Shown piece by piece: positions 17,050 through 26,268 of a stretch of 36,650 nucleotides of DNA. The notes under the pieces are model-generated. The model was not told the origin of the DNA. It did no database searches and saw only the letters and a program-made list of their open reading frames with translations. Positions within the stretch are counted from its first letter, which is position 1, and each line of letters starts with the position of its first letter. Source of the stretch: Porphyromonadaceae bacterium UBA2751 (GTDB taxonomy: Bacteria; Bacteroidota; Bacteroidia; Bacteroidales; Muribaculaceae); contig DEJJ01000016.1 of NCBI GenBank assembly GCA_002353285.1, positions 1-36,650 of the forward strand, given 5' to 3'. The translations under genes were made by a program, and so were the position numbers.

Positions 17050-17078
17050 AATAATAACAACAAAATAAATTCATAATT

Positions 17079-19895
17079 ATGAGACGAAACTTTTTATCAT
17101 GCCTGGTGATTGCAACGTTAAGCATCATTGCTATGGCTCAGGAGCCAGTTCCTGCCGATCCATCGGTGCGCACCGGAACACTGCCCAACGGATTGACCTA
17201 CTATGTGAAGAAAAACAATTATCCTGAACACCGCGCCGACTTCTTCATCGCACAGCGAGTGGGGTCGCTGCAAGAGCAAGAGAGTCAGCGAGGGCTGGCA
17301 CATTTCCTGGAGCACATGTGCTTCAATGGATCCAAGCACTTCCCCGGCAACTCGCTCATTAGCTACATGGAATCGATTGGCGTGAAATTCGGTGCCAATC
17401 TCAATGCCTACACTTCAACCGACGAAACGGTCTATAACATCAGCAATGTGCCAACCGAGCGCCGCTCGGCACTCGACTCGTGCTTTCTTGTACTTGCTGA
17501 CTGGGCTCACCACCTCACCCTCGACGGCAAGGAGATTGACAAGGAACGCGGTGTGATTGAAGGAGAATGGCGTCATCGAACAGGGGCCAATTACCGTCTG
17601 CTCGAGAAGAGCGCTCCTGCGTTGTATCAAGGCAGCCTCTATGGCGAGCGCATGCCCATTGGACTGATGAGTGTGGTCAAGAATTTCAAGCACAAGGAGT
17701 TGCGCAACTATTACAAGCAATGGTATCACCCCTCAAACCAGTGCATCATTGTGGTGGGCGACATCGACCCCGACTATGCTGTGACCAAGATTGTGGAGTT
17801 CTTTGGCAACATCAAGAACCCCAAGAACGCTAAGCCAGTGGAAAAAGTGGTTGTTCCTGACAATGAGCACATAATTTCGTGCGTGGAGACCGACCGCGAG
17901 CAGAACAACATCAGCGTAAGGCTTATGTATAAGCATGACGCTCTTGATGATGCTCTTAAAGGCACTACAGCCTTTTTCAAGGATGAATACCTAAAGCGCA
18001 TGGTGACATCGATGCTCAACTCGAGAATGAGCGACCTAGCACAGCAACCCAATGCTCCTTTCACCAGTGTGCATGCCGCCGACCGCAGCTTCATGCTGGC
18101 CAAGAGCCGTGACGCTTTCCAGCTCATCGCCATGGCCAAGAGCGGCAAGGCGACCGAGGCTATGCAGTGGATGGCACGCGAGGTGAAGCGTGCTCAGCAC
18201 TATGGCTTTACCGAAGGCGAACTGCGCCGCGCGCGACTCAACTATGAAAGTGCTGTAGAGAAGATGTATCGCGAGCGCGACAAGTACAGCAACACTAGCT
18301 ACTGCCGCGACTTTGTGCGCGCCTTCCTTGAGGGCGAGCCCATTCCATCGTTTGAAACTCAATACAATATCATTCACAAGATAATGAAAGAAGTGACGCT
18401 TGCCGATGTTAACGCCTATTTGAACCATCTCACAAGTGTCACCGAGCGCAACGTTGTGCTGCTGACCTTCGCTCCCGAGAGCGAGGCTGCCACTCTGCCA
18501 TCTCAAGATGCACTCATCGAGGCTTATCGTGAGGGCAGGGCACTAAAGGTTGATGCCTATGTCGATCAACTGACGGCCGACCACTTGTTGCCTGCCGAAC
18601 CAGTTGCAGGAAGAATCGTGTCGACACAGTCGCTTCCAGAGTTTGATGCCGAGCAATGGACTCTTAGCAATGGTGTGAAAGTGCTTGTTAAGCCCACCAC
18701 CATAAAGGCTGGAGAGGTTGTGATTGCTGGCACATCGCCTGGCGGACTTTCCCAGAACTATAGCGCTCACGATGCCGCGTCGCTCAAGGCGATTAATGCT
18801 GTGATGGCCTTAAGTGGCTATGGCCAGTTCATGAGCAATGACCTTAAGAAAGCTCTTGCTGGTAAAGACGTGAAAATGCGCACCTTCGTGAGCAAGACCG
18901 AAGAGGGATTCCAGGGATTATCGTCGCGCGGCGACCTTGAGACCGCCTTGCAGCTGCTCTACCTCAAGCTCACCAGTCCTCAACTCGACGAAAACGCTTT
19001 CAACGCTTACCTCGAGCAGAATCACACACGAATCGCCAATCAGCATGACCCAAAATTTGAATTTGCCGACTCTATCTTTGCCAACGTGTTCTGTCACCAT
19101 CCTTTAGGTGCCGAGAAACTCGCGCTTGAGGAAATTGATAAGGTCAACTACAGCCGCATCATCGAGGTTTACAAGGACCGATTTGCCGACGTGAGCGACA
19201 TGACTGTCTATGTGATAGGCGATTTCAATCGTGACTCTCTCATGATGCTCACCGAGCGCTACATTGCTGCCTTGCCTGGCAATGGACGCACCGAGAAGGC
19301 TAAAGACATTGGCTATCACCTCTTTAGCGGCGATGTGAAGAATTACTGGACGCGCAAGATGGAGACACCTCAAGACAAGGTGTATTTCTTCTGGACGGGC
19401 GATTGTCCCTACAATGCTCGCAACGTGATGCTAGCCAAGATTGTGGGACAAGTGTTCACAGGCATCTTCCGCGACGAGCTGCGCGAGAATCGTGGCTGGA
19501 CCTATCATGTCGACACTCATTGCAGCCTTGTCACCGACCAAAACGGCGACGATGGCCCAGTGACCTTCATGCCGCTCAATGTCACTGTCACGGCAGGCAA
19601 GGGGGCCGAGGCACGCGACATCATTGAACAAACCATTAAGGACGTGGCAGCTAAGGGCATCACCACCGAGCAACTCCTCAAGGTGAAGAAATACTACCGC
19701 AAGGTTTACAACGAGGACATTGAGGACAACACCTACTGGATGGCGATGATGCGCAACTGGGTGAAGAATGGCGTAAACCTCGATCGCGACTACCTGCAAC
19801 TGCTCGATAGCATCACTGTTGATGATGTGCGCAACTTCGTGGCACGCTACATCAACACCGGCAATCGCCTCATTCTCTTGATGGAGGCCGAATAA
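17079..19895 (+). CDS. Periplasmic M16 zinc metalloprotease (PqqL/insulinase family)
   Basis: This 938-residue protein has a signal peptide cut near AMA-QEP (about 21). The inverted zinc motif H75-F-L-E78-H79 lies in GLAHFLEHMCFNGSKHF, and the third ligand is E156 in KERGVIEGE, 77 residues after H79 as the family requires. The M16A substrate-binding segment LNAYTSTDETVY is at about 108-119. The second half is the inactive M16 repeat, including DELRENRGWTYHV. Length and layout match PqqL-type proteases, which form a clamshell around peptides. It is the last gene of the receptor operon (29-nt gap), and a terminator follows at 19924. It probably degrades what the receptor imports, which is inference by analogy with FusC and PqqL. 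Confidence 0.9.
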   Translation: MRRNFLSCLVIATLSIIAMAQEPVPADPSVRTGTLPNGLTYYVKKNNYPEHRADFFIAQRVGSLQEQESQRGLAHFLEHMCFNGSKHFPGNSLISYMESIGVKFGANLNAYTSTDETVYNISNVPTERRSALDSCFLVLADWAHHLTLDGKEIDKERGVIEGEWRHRTGANYRLLEKSAPALYQGSLYGERMPIGLMSVVKNFKHKELRNYYKQWYHPSNQCIIVVGDIDPDYAVTKIVEFFGNIKNPKNAKPVEKVVVPDNEHIISCVETDREQNNISVRLMYKHDALDDALKGTTAFFKDEYLKRMVTSMLNSRMSDLAQQPNAPFTSVHAADRSFMLAKSRDAFQLIAMAKSGKATEAMQWMAREVKRAQHYGFTEGELRRARLNYESAVEKMYRERDKYSNTSYCRDFVRAFLEGEPIPSFETQYNIIHKIMKEVTLADVNAYLNHLTSVTERNVVLLTFAPESEAATLPSQDALIEAYREGRALKVDAYVDQLTADHLLPAEPVAGRIVSTQSLPEFDAEQWTLSNGVKVLVKPTTIKAGEVVIAGTSPGGLSQNYSAHDAASLKAINAVMALSGYGQFMSNDLKKALAGKDVKMRTFVSKTEEGFQGLSSRGDLETALQLLYLKLTSPQLDENAFNAYLEQNHTRIANQHDPKFEFADSIFANVFCHHPLGAEKLALEEIDKVNYSRIIEVYKDRFADVSDMTVYVIGDFNRDSLMMLTERYIAALPGNGRTEKAKDIGYHLFSGDVKNYWTRKMETPQDKVYFFWTGDCPYNARNVMLAKIVGQVFTGIFRDELRENRGWTYHVDTHCSLVTDQNGDDGPVTFMPLNVTVTAGKGAEARDIIEQTIKDVAAKGITTEQLLKVKKYYRKVYNEDIEDNTYWMAMMRNWVKNGVNLDRDYLQLLDSITVDDVRNFVARYINTGNRLILLMEAE

Positions 19896-19923
19896 AGCAA
19901 ACCACCACACACCATTTCACAAA

Positions 19924-19960
19924 AAAAAGCCTGGAGCTCACACCGAGCCCCAGGCTTTTT
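19924..19960. terminator. Bidirectional terminator between the M16 and secDF genes
   Basis: AAAAAGCCTGG (19924-19934) pairs with CCAGGCTTTTT (19950-19960), giving U-runs for both converging transcripts. It starts 29 nt after the M16 stop and ends 25 nt before the secDF stop. Confidence 0.85.
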
Positions 19961-19984
19961 AAGTTTGTGGAATTGCATTATCCC

Positions 19985-22954
19985 TTATTTGTTGTCCTTT
20001 TTGTCGCTGCGCTTTGCAATGGCGTAGGCCACTGGCGAAGCAATGAACAGTGACGAGCAAGTACCAATTACAACACCCAGGATCATCGCGAAGATGAAGC
20101 TGCGAATCGACTCACCGCCCAGGAAGAAGATCACGAGCAATACCAGCAAGGTGGTGATTGAGGTCATGGTCGTACGGGCAAGTGTCGAGCACAACGCGTT
20201 GTTGAAGGTGTCGTAGAGGTTCTGCTTGGGATAGAGCTTGCGGTACTCACGCACGCGGTCAAACACAACCACTGTATCGTTCACCTGATAACCGATAACG
20301 GTCAGGATGGCGGCGATAAAGGTCTGGTCAATCTCCATCGAGAATGGGAAGATGCCGTGCAAGGTGTAGAAGCCAATTACCACAAATGCGGTGAAGGCTA
20401 CTGCTGCAAGGGCACCAACCGAGAAGGCAACGTTGCGGAAGCGAATGAGGATGTAAAGTGCCATCGCGAGCAGTGCAAAGAATACTGCCCAGCTGGCATC
20501 GCGGGTCATGTCGCTTGCGATTGTTGGACCCACTTGCTCACTCTGCTGGATTCCAATCTCGGTGTTGGTCACGTCAAATTGGTCGCGAGTGATGGAGTTC
20601 TTGAACGAGCCCTTCAGGCTCTCGAAGAGGGCGTCCTCAATCTCCTTGTCCACCTTCTTGCTGTCGGGGTCATCAATCTTATAGTTGGTCGACACGCGCA
20701 CCTTGGTGTTGTTGTCGATGGTGATAACCGAGGTGTTGGCACCAGGAAGCTTCGCTGCTACGGCTGTGCGCAGGAGGTCGGTCTGTACTGGCTGGTCAAA
20801 TTGCACCACATAGTTGCGACCACCCGAGAAGTCGATACCCAGGCTCAAGCCGCGGCCAGGAATGAAGAACATGGCGATGATGGCAATCACCACGATGGCT
20901 ACGCAGGTGAAGCTCATCTTGCGCTTGCCCATGAAGTCAAACTTCACGTTCTCGAGCATGTGGCGGGTCCATGGAGTGGTGAACGAGATGTTGGCATACC
21001 AACCCTTGTTGATGAGCCACTCGAGGATGACGCGGGTTGCATACACTGCAGTGAAGAACGAGCAGCAGATGCCCACGATAGTGGTAATGGCAAAACCCTT
21101 GATTGGGCCAGTACCCAGGATGGCAAGGATAATACCAGTGATGATTGATGTCAAGTTAGAGTCGAAGATGGCCGAGAAGGCGTTGCCATAACCATCGGCA
21201 ACGGCAGCCTTGAGGCCCTTACCGGCACGCAGCTCCTCCTTGATGCGCTCGAAGATAAGCACGTTGGCGTCAACTGCCATACCGAGCGCAAGCACAATAC
21301 CGGCGATACCAGGCAGCGTGAGCACGCTCTGGAACGATGCCAGGATGCCAGCGGTGAAGAACAGGTTGAACAGCAAGCCCAGGTTGGCAATCATGCCGGC
21401 CTTGATGCCATATACGCACATCATGAAGATCATCAGCAGCACAAGTGCCACAAGGAACGAAATAAGACCCTTGCGGATTGATTCCTGACCCAGCGACGGG
21501 CCAATCACGCTCTGGCTCACGATGTTCACCTTGGCGTCCATCTTACCGCTCTCGAGCACGTTGGCAAGGTCACTTGCCTCCTCGGGAGTGAAGTTACCGG
21601 TAATCTGGCTGCGGCCACCGTCAATCTGGCTGTTTACATTAGGATAAGAGTAAACCTGGTCATCGAGCACGATGGCGATGGCGCGGTGCAGGTTCTGGGC
21701 AGTGATCGACGACCACTTGCGGGCACCCTCATCGTTCATTGTCATCGACACCTGGTTACCTTGCAGGTTGTCATATTCGCTGGTGGCGCTGGTCACAACG
21801 TCGCCAGTGAGCACGGCCTCCTCGGGCTGGTGGCTCTTGAGGGCTACCAGTGCAAAGGTCTCGCCGCCCTTGGCGTTGCTGCTCTCGGGCTTGTTGGTCC
21901 AGCACAGCTTCAGGTCGCTCTTGAGGGTCTTCTTAGCAAGGTCGCTATAGATGATCTTGTTGACGGCTGCTGTGTCGCTTGTTGCTACGTGACCAATGGC
22001 GGGACTCTCGCCGTCCATGCCGCCCAGCAGCTCCATCAGGCTCTTGCCAGTGGCTTGCTTCTTGGCGGGCTCAGCCTTAGCAGTCTCGGTCTTGGCAGGA
22101 GCAGCTTGTGCAGTCGAGTCGGTAGCGGCCTCAGCAGTGGCTGTGGTGTCGGCAGGTGCTGCACCACCACTGTTGGCGTAGGCATTGCTCAGGGCCTGGA
22201 TGTCGGCCATGATCTCACTGCCCTTATATGTCTCAAAGAACTGAAGGTTGGCAGTGCTTTGAAGCAGAGCGGTAACACGCTCAGGCTCCTTGATACCTGG
22301 CAACTCAAGCAGGATGCGACCAGTGCTCTGAAGCTTCTGGATGTTAGGAGCTACCACACCAAAGCGGTCGATACGAGTGCGGAGCACCTTGTAAGAGTTG
22401 TCGACCATCTTGTCAACTTCCTCTTTCAGGTAACTCTCAACCTCAGCGTCGTTAGCCTGGGGATTGTCCTTGATTTTCTGAACGCGGTTGCGGAAGATTT
22501 GTACCAAGCTGCCTTCGGGAGCCATCTGCTTGTAGTTGCGGCAGAAGTCACCCACAAAGTTCTCGCTGCTGGGGTTAACCTTTGCGATTGCGTCATTAAA
22601 CTTCTTGTCCTGGTTGTTGCCCGAGAGCACCTTGAGAATGTCGGGGACCGAAATCTGGAGCGTTACGTTCATACCGCCCTTCAAGTCAAGACCCAAACCA
22701 AGCTGCTTCTCTCGCACTTCCTGATAGGTGTAGCCAAGCCACACTTTCTTTTTCTCGATGCCACTGATGTAGTCGTTATAGGCTTTGCGATAAGCATCGT
22801 TCGACATGTCGGGGCTTGTAATCTTCGCAGCCTTCAAGGCTGTGGCCTGAGCCTCACCCTCGTAGTGGCTGGTTACAAACGAGAACGACAGGTAGAAAAT
22901 GCATATCAGCACCAATGCAGTAGCAATAGTTACGATAAAACCTTTAGTTTGCAT
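19985..22954 (-). CDS. secDF: Fused SecD-SecF protein translocase subunit
   Basis: This 989-residue protein fuses SecD and SecF, as is usual in Bacteroidota. The SecD half has an N-terminal membrane helix (about 7-27), the P1 motif GLDLKGG (88-94), an Ala/Thr/Pro/Lys-rich insertion of about 50 residues in the periplasmic part (about 265-318), and a helix bundle with GMAVDANVLIFERIKEE. The SecF half has LGIDFSGGRNYVVQF and a second bundle with YQVNDTVVVFDRVRE. SecDF uses the proton gradient to pull proteins through SecYEG on the periplasmic side. It is transcribed alone from a clear promoter at 23058-23089. Confidence 0.95.
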   Translation of the reverse strand: MQTKGFIVTIATALVLICIFYLSFSFVTSHYEGEAQATALKAAKITSPDMSNDAYRKAYNDYISGIEKKKVWLGYTYQEVREKQLGLGLDLKGGMNVTLQISVPDILKVLSGNNQDKKFNDAIAKVNPSSENFVGDFCRNYKQMAPEGSLVQIFRNRVQKIKDNPQANDAEVESYLKEEVDKMVDNSYKVLRTRIDRFGVVAPNIQKLQSTGRILLELPGIKEPERVTALLQSTANLQFFETYKGSEIMADIQALSNAYANSGGAAPADTTATAEAATDSTAQAAPAKTETAKAEPAKKQATGKSLMELLGGMDGESPAIGHVATSDTAAVNKIIYSDLAKKTLKSDLKLCWTNKPESSNAKGGETFALVALKSHQPEEAVLTGDVVTSATSEYDNLQGNQVSMTMNDEGARKWSSITAQNLHRAIAIVLDDQVYSYPNVNSQIDGGRSQITGNFTPEEASDLANVLESGKMDAKVNIVSQSVIGPSLGQESIRKGLISFLVALVLLMIFMMCVYGIKAGMIANLGLLFNLFFTAGILASFQSVLTLPGIAGIVLALGMAVDANVLIFERIKEELRAGKGLKAAVADGYGNAFSAIFDSNLTSIITGIILAILGTGPIKGFAITTIVGICCSFFTAVYATRVILEWLINKGWYANISFTTPWTRHMLENVKFDFMGKRKMSFTCVAIVVIAIIAMFFIPGRGLSLGIDFSGGRNYVVQFDQPVQTDLLRTAVAAKLPGANTSVITIDNNTKVRVSTNYKIDDPDSKKVDKEIEDALFESLKGSFKNSITRDQFDVTNTEIGIQQSEQVGPTIASDMTRDASWAVFFALLAMALYILIRFRNVAFSVGALAAVAFTAFVVIGFYTLHGIFPFSMEIDQTFIAAILTVIGYQVNDTVVVFDRVREYRKLYPKQNLYDTFNNALCSTLARTTMTSITTLLVLLVIFFLGGESIRSFIFAMILGVVIGTCSSLFIASPVAYAIAKRSDKKDNK

Positions 22955-23057
22955 TTCTTAATGTTATTAATAATTGTGTTATTTATTCCATTGAATAGTA
23001 GATGTTTCCACCACAACGGTTGCTTGCGGCAGAAAACTTCTCCACGATTTCAGCCTG

Positions 23058-23089
23058 CAAATATACAATAAATTATTAATGTGGAAAAA
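23058..23089 (-). promoter_or_regulatory. secDF promoter
   Basis: On the minus strand TTTT (23089-23086), 20 bp, then TATATTTG (23065-23058). It leaves an untranslated leader of about 95 nt before secDF. Confidence 0.65.
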
Positions 23090-23177
23090 TTTTTTTTAAA
23101 ACTTGTTACCCTATCCCCCAATTTTTAGCCTATTCATCACTCCAACCCCCCTGCCCTCTAACCTCTAAAATCTAACA

Positions 23178-23291
23178 TCCAACCAGAGTCCAACCAGAGT
23201 CCAACCAGAGTCCAACCTGAATCCGACTCTGTCTGACTTTGTCCGACTTTGTCCGACTCTGTCCGACCAGTCTGAAATCTGACCTCTGACC
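23178..23291. repeat. Helically phased tandem array (11-bp then 10-bp units)
   Basis: Three 11-bp units TCCAACCAGAG (23178-23210) lead into five 10-bp units of the form RTCYGACTYT in exact register from 23221 to 23270, then degenerate copies up to the stop codon of the lipoprotein gene at 23292. Confidence 0.8.
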
Positions 23292-25382
23292 TCACCTCAC
23301 CACTCCGCGCTTCACGTCGTCATATTTGTTGCCCGAGTAGGTATTGTTCATGAAACCGTTGCTGTTAAATTCATCTTCCTCTTCCTCCTCGTTGCCGTTC
23401 TTCTTGTTCTTGTCCTCCTTCTTGAGCTTGTTGTTGCGCTCCTCGGGGTGATACTTGCGTATGGCCTCAGGTTTCTGCTTGTCGGCAGTCACGGCATTCA
23501 CATCCCATGTGAGCGTGATGTCGCTGAAGCGCTTGAGCTTCACGCCGCCGTTGTAGTAGTACACTTCCTCGGGTTGCAGGTGCTGGGCATAGTTGCCAGT
23601 GTCCCAACGCCCATTGCCGTTGCGGTCCAGCACCAGCATCAGGTAGTAGGTTTCGGGCAGCACGTCATAGTAGTCGGCATATCCATCCTTCACGTCAACA
23701 GTGCGCAGCACCTTGTCGTTGCGGTCGAGCAGGTGAACAAATGCCTTGCCATCAATGCCCACGCAGTTCACGTGCAGGTTGGCATACTCCTCCTCGCTCT
23801 TCACCTTGAAGGTGGTGCGCACCGTGTCGCACGCTATGCCATATATCGACCTCACTGCCAGCGAGTCGATGGTGAGGCGGTAGTCGGTGTTCTGCTCCAG
23901 CCGCATGGGCGCCACGTAGCGGTACACATTCCACTCGTTGGCAGGCACCATCGTGGGCAGCTGCACAGCCGTCCACGTGCTGTCGCTGTTCATCTTCTCC
24001 AGGTGCACTCCGTTCATGTCGATGCTGCCAATGGGCGAATTAGTCTTGATCCACAGCGAGTCGGTAATCTCCGCCTGACCCTTGCACGTCTGCAGCTCCA
24101 GCAGCACAGGCTTCACCTTGAGCATGTCGCGCATGTCGTGCAGCTCAATGGCCACGTCGGTGGTGTCCTTGCCCTCGCTGCGCAGCTTGTCGAGCTTCTC
24201 CTGCAGCTTAGCAAGCTCTTTCTCCTGCTTCTCGCGTTCCTTGGCGGCCTTCTCCTGCTGCTTGCGCTCGCTTGCGCTGTTCTTGCGCGCAAAGGTGAGT
24301 GTGTCGTTCTTCATGCTCACCGAGTCATTCTCGCCAGTGTGCCAGTAGCTCATCTCCATCCTTATGGTGTCGGCCTTGATCAGGGTCGAGTCGGTGAGCC
24401 AGTACACCAGCGAGTCTTGGCCCTCGCGGGTCTCGAGTTTGGCCCAGTCGTCGCTGTAGATTGTGGGCTCCAGCAAGCGTGGCTTGGGCATCTCGGGCAT
24501 CGGGGCCGAGAAGAGCACCAGTAGCTTGTTGGCACTCTCGCGCTCGTGCTTTTTCAGGTAGAGCGAGCGGTAGCTCTCGTTAAAGAGGCTAAGTAGCAGG
24601 TCGTTAGGCAAGAACTCGGTGTGAGTGGCGGTCATTATCGTGTCGATGCGGTGGTCAAAGGTGAACACCGTGTCCTGCGAGGTAAACTCGCGCGTGCTCG
24701 GCACTATCACCCGGTCAAGGAAGGCCACATCCTCGGTGCGCGCCATCTTGTAGTCGCCATCCACGTCGCGCAGCGCAAAGATGTGATACTCGCCTGGTGG
24801 CACATTGCGCAGCGTGAACTCTCCACGGCCGTTGGTGCGGCTCACGCGGTCAAAGGGCAGCGTCGTGAACGCCGAGTCGTCGAGGTTGCTGTGCAGGCCC
24901 ACAAGCACATTTTTCATTATCTCCAGGTCGCTCGCACGCAGCACCATGCCGCTCACCTGCAGCGAGTCGATGTGGTCGCCGGTCGAGAAGGCAAAGGCAA
25001 AGCCGTCGAGCACGTTGCCCTCGTTGTTGTCCTCAATGCCATCGGTGAAGTCAATCACATAGGTCGTGTTAGGCTCCAGCTCGTCATGGAACTCCACGGT
25101 GATTTTCTTGCCCTGGGCACGAATCGCAGGTGGTTCCTTAGGCGCGGGCGACACCACCACCTTAGTGGTTTGGTCCTTGAGCGTGACTATCTCGTCGAAG
25201 TTTATCTCAATCTTCTTGCCCTTGAAGTTCACCGCTCCAGGCGCCGGATTGCTCCGCAGCATCATTGGCGGAGTGTAGTCGCGAGGACCACCCTCGGGCA
25301 TACCAATTTTGGCACACGACATCACTGCCAGCGCCACCAGCGCCAGCACCATCATCAGCAATATGTCCCTAATCTTTCTCAA
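23292..25382 (-). CDS. Lipoprotein with SbsA-type Ig-like domain
   Basis: This 696-residue protein has a lipoprotein signal (MRKIRDILLMMVLALVALAV then MSC), with Cys23 the likely lipidated residue. An N-terminal Big_5/SbsA Ig-like domain (about 40-135) includes PPMMLRSNPAPGAVNFKGK and LEPNTTYVIDFTDGI. A prealbumin-like or Ig-like fold follows with GEFTLRNVPPGEYHIFALRD (about 190-209). A Lys/Glu-rich coiled coil (about 372-410) precedes a second Ig-like part and DRNGNGRWDTG. The end is a Lys-rich then acidic low-complexity tail (EEEEEDEF). The family is widespread in Bacteroidota envelopes and its function is not known to me. The stop lies at the edge of a tandem array. Confidence 0.75.
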   Translation of the reverse strand: MRKIRDILLMMVLALVALAVMSCAKIGMPEGGPRDYTPPMMLRSNPAPGAVNFKGKKIEINFDEIVTLKDQTTKVVVSPAPKEPPAIRAQGKKITVEFHDELEPNTTYVIDFTDGIEDNNEGNVLDGFAFAFSTGDHIDSLQVSGMVLRASDLEIMKNVLVGLHSNLDDSAFTTLPFDRVSRTNGRGEFTLRNVPPGEYHIFALRDVDGDYKMARTEDVAFLDRVIVPSTREFTSQDTVFTFDHRIDTIMTATHTEFLPNDLLLSLFNESYRSLYLKKHERESANKLLVLFSAPMPEMPKPRLLEPTIYSDDWAKLETREGQDSLVYWLTDSTLIKADTIRMEMSYWHTGENDSVSMKNDTLTFARKNSASERKQQEKAAKEREKQEKELAKLQEKLDKLRSEGKDTTDVAIELHDMRDMLKVKPVLLELQTCKGQAEITDSLWIKTNSPIGSIDMNGVHLEKMNSDSTWTAVQLPTMVPANEWNVYRYVAPMRLEQNTDYRLTIDSLAVRSIYGIACDTVRTTFKVKSEEEYANLHVNCVGIDGKAFVHLLDRNDKVLRTVDVKDGYADYYDVLPETYYLMLVLDRNGNGRWDTGNYAQHLQPEEVYYYNGGVKLKRFSDITLTWDVNAVTADKQKPEAIRKYHPEERNNKLKKEDKNKKNGNEEEEEDEFNSNGFMNNTYSGNKYDDVKRGVVR

Positions 25383-25402
25383 AGTTCCAGTCCCTAATTT
25401 CT

Positions 25403-25452
25403 GTCCGACTTTGTCCGACTTTGTCTGACTGTTGTCCGACCTCAGTCCGACC
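25403..25452. repeat. GTCYGAC tandem array overlapping the 4-helix-bundle stop codon
   Basis: Units begin at 25403, 25413, 25423, 25434 and 25445, that is every 10-11 bp, in the same orientation as the arrays at 23178 and 26039. The stop codon of the gene at 25442 and its last codons lie within the array. Confidence 0.8.
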
Positions 25453-25990
25453 CTCGTCTCGTCTCAAGCCTTGCTCGAGTCATCGCTTCGCTCACCCCGC
25501 CTTCGCGGGCAAATTGCTCTTGCTGAGCATCGAGCAAGTGCTCGAGCATGTACATCGCCTGGTGAATGAGTGTCATGCACAAGTTGGCAATCTCTTCATC
25601 ATTCAAGCGCCCAACAAGGTCCATGTAGCCGTTTTCAAACTCCTCGGTCTTAACATAGTCACGCAGCTTTTGGTAGCGTTCATTGCTCGCGTCCCAATGC
25701 GTGAGATTGCGAGTGCGGACATAGTCCTCGTAGTCAATCAGCAGCTCACCCAGACTCGCCTTCGCCACATTGGTGAGTTTAATCTCTGTCTTGCGCGAGG
25801 TCATCGAGGCCAAACTCCCCTCAGCGATGTTCTGTTTCCCCGAGCGGGAGGCTTGAACCATCTGGTCCACTGTGCGGTCGCGTTTTGACAGGTAGCGGTG
25901 GGCAAACTCATAGCTTATGTCATATATTATCTCTGTGAGCTTGTACACCTGCAATTTGCGGTAGCCACCACCACGCTTCAAAAAGCCCAT
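25442..25990 (-). CDS. Four-helix-bundle protein (S23/IVS-like, with suffix domain)
   Basis: This 182-residue protein belongs to the four-helix-bundle family named after proteins encoded in 23S rRNA intervening sequences. Diagnostic features are LQVYKLTEIIYDISYEFAHRY, RTVDQMVQASRSGKQNIAEG, KLTNVAKASLGELLIDYEDY and a further helical 'suffix' with ANLCMTLIHQAMYMLEHLL (about 135-153). The family assembles into pentamers and includes the Avd accessory protein of diversity-generating retroelements. No reverse transcriptase is visible here. Direct GTCYGAC arrays lie on both sides of the gene, and its last residues (ETRRGSD) are encoded by array-like sequence. Function is unknown. Confidence 0.8.
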   Translation of the reverse strand: MGFLKRGGGYRKLQVYKLTEIIYDISYEFAHRYLSKRDRTVDQMVQASRSGKQNIAEGSLASMTSRKTEIKLTNVAKASLGELLIDYEDYVRTRNLTHWDASNERYQKLRDYVKTEEFENGYMDLVGRLNDEEIANLCMTLIHQAMYMLEHLLDAQQEQFAREGGVSEAMTRARLETRRGSD

Positions 25991-26038
25991 ATAACAATCA
26001 GTTAAAATATATTAGCAAAAATCATCGTCTCTCTCATC

Positions 26039-26135
26039 GTCCCGACCCCGTCCGACTTTTGTCCGACTTTGTCCGACTTTTGTCTGACTTCCGTCTGACT
26101 TCCGTCCGACTTTTGTCTGACCTCCGTCCGACCCC
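26039..26135. repeat. GTCYGAC tandem array, nine units at 10-11 bp
   Basis: Units start at 26039, 26050, 26061, 26071, 26082, 26093, 26104, 26115 and 26126. The spacing is 11 bp except one step of 10. The array lies upstream of the four-helix-bundle gene and past the terminator of the 1,514-residue gene. Confidence 0.85.
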
Positions 26136-26202
26136 AGCCTCTCATTGAGTCTGCAAAGATACTAATCATTTTTTTTGTAGTGAAAATTTTGCACAAAAAA
26201 AA

Positions 26203-26231
26203 GATGCCCGCCACCCATAGTGGCAGGCACC
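26203..26231 (-). terminator. Terminator of the large surface protein gene
   Basis: GATGCCCGCCAC pairs imperfectly with GTGGCAGGCACC, with A/T runs on both sides, so on the minus strand it ends in TTTTTTTT. It lies 38 nt past the stop at 26269. Confidence 0.8.
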
Positions 26232-26268
26232 TTTTTTAATATAAGGAATCGATCCTCAAGTCTCGATT

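Noticed and set aside
21686..23071. 461-codon frame antisense to secDF
   Set aside because: It is opposite a certain gene, and its length follows from codon bias of secDF. The same holds for the long antisense frames at 23448-24524, 24621-25397, 31363-32817 and 10271-11038.
25442..25990. Diversity-generating retroelement around the Avd-like four-helix-bundle gene
   Set aside because: No reverse transcriptase, template repeat or variable repeat is visible nearby.
26002..26214. 70-codon leftward frame with repeated TEVRQKSD units
   Set aside because: The repetition simply reflects the GTCYGAC DNA array. There is no plausible domain, and the frame overlaps the upstream terminator.
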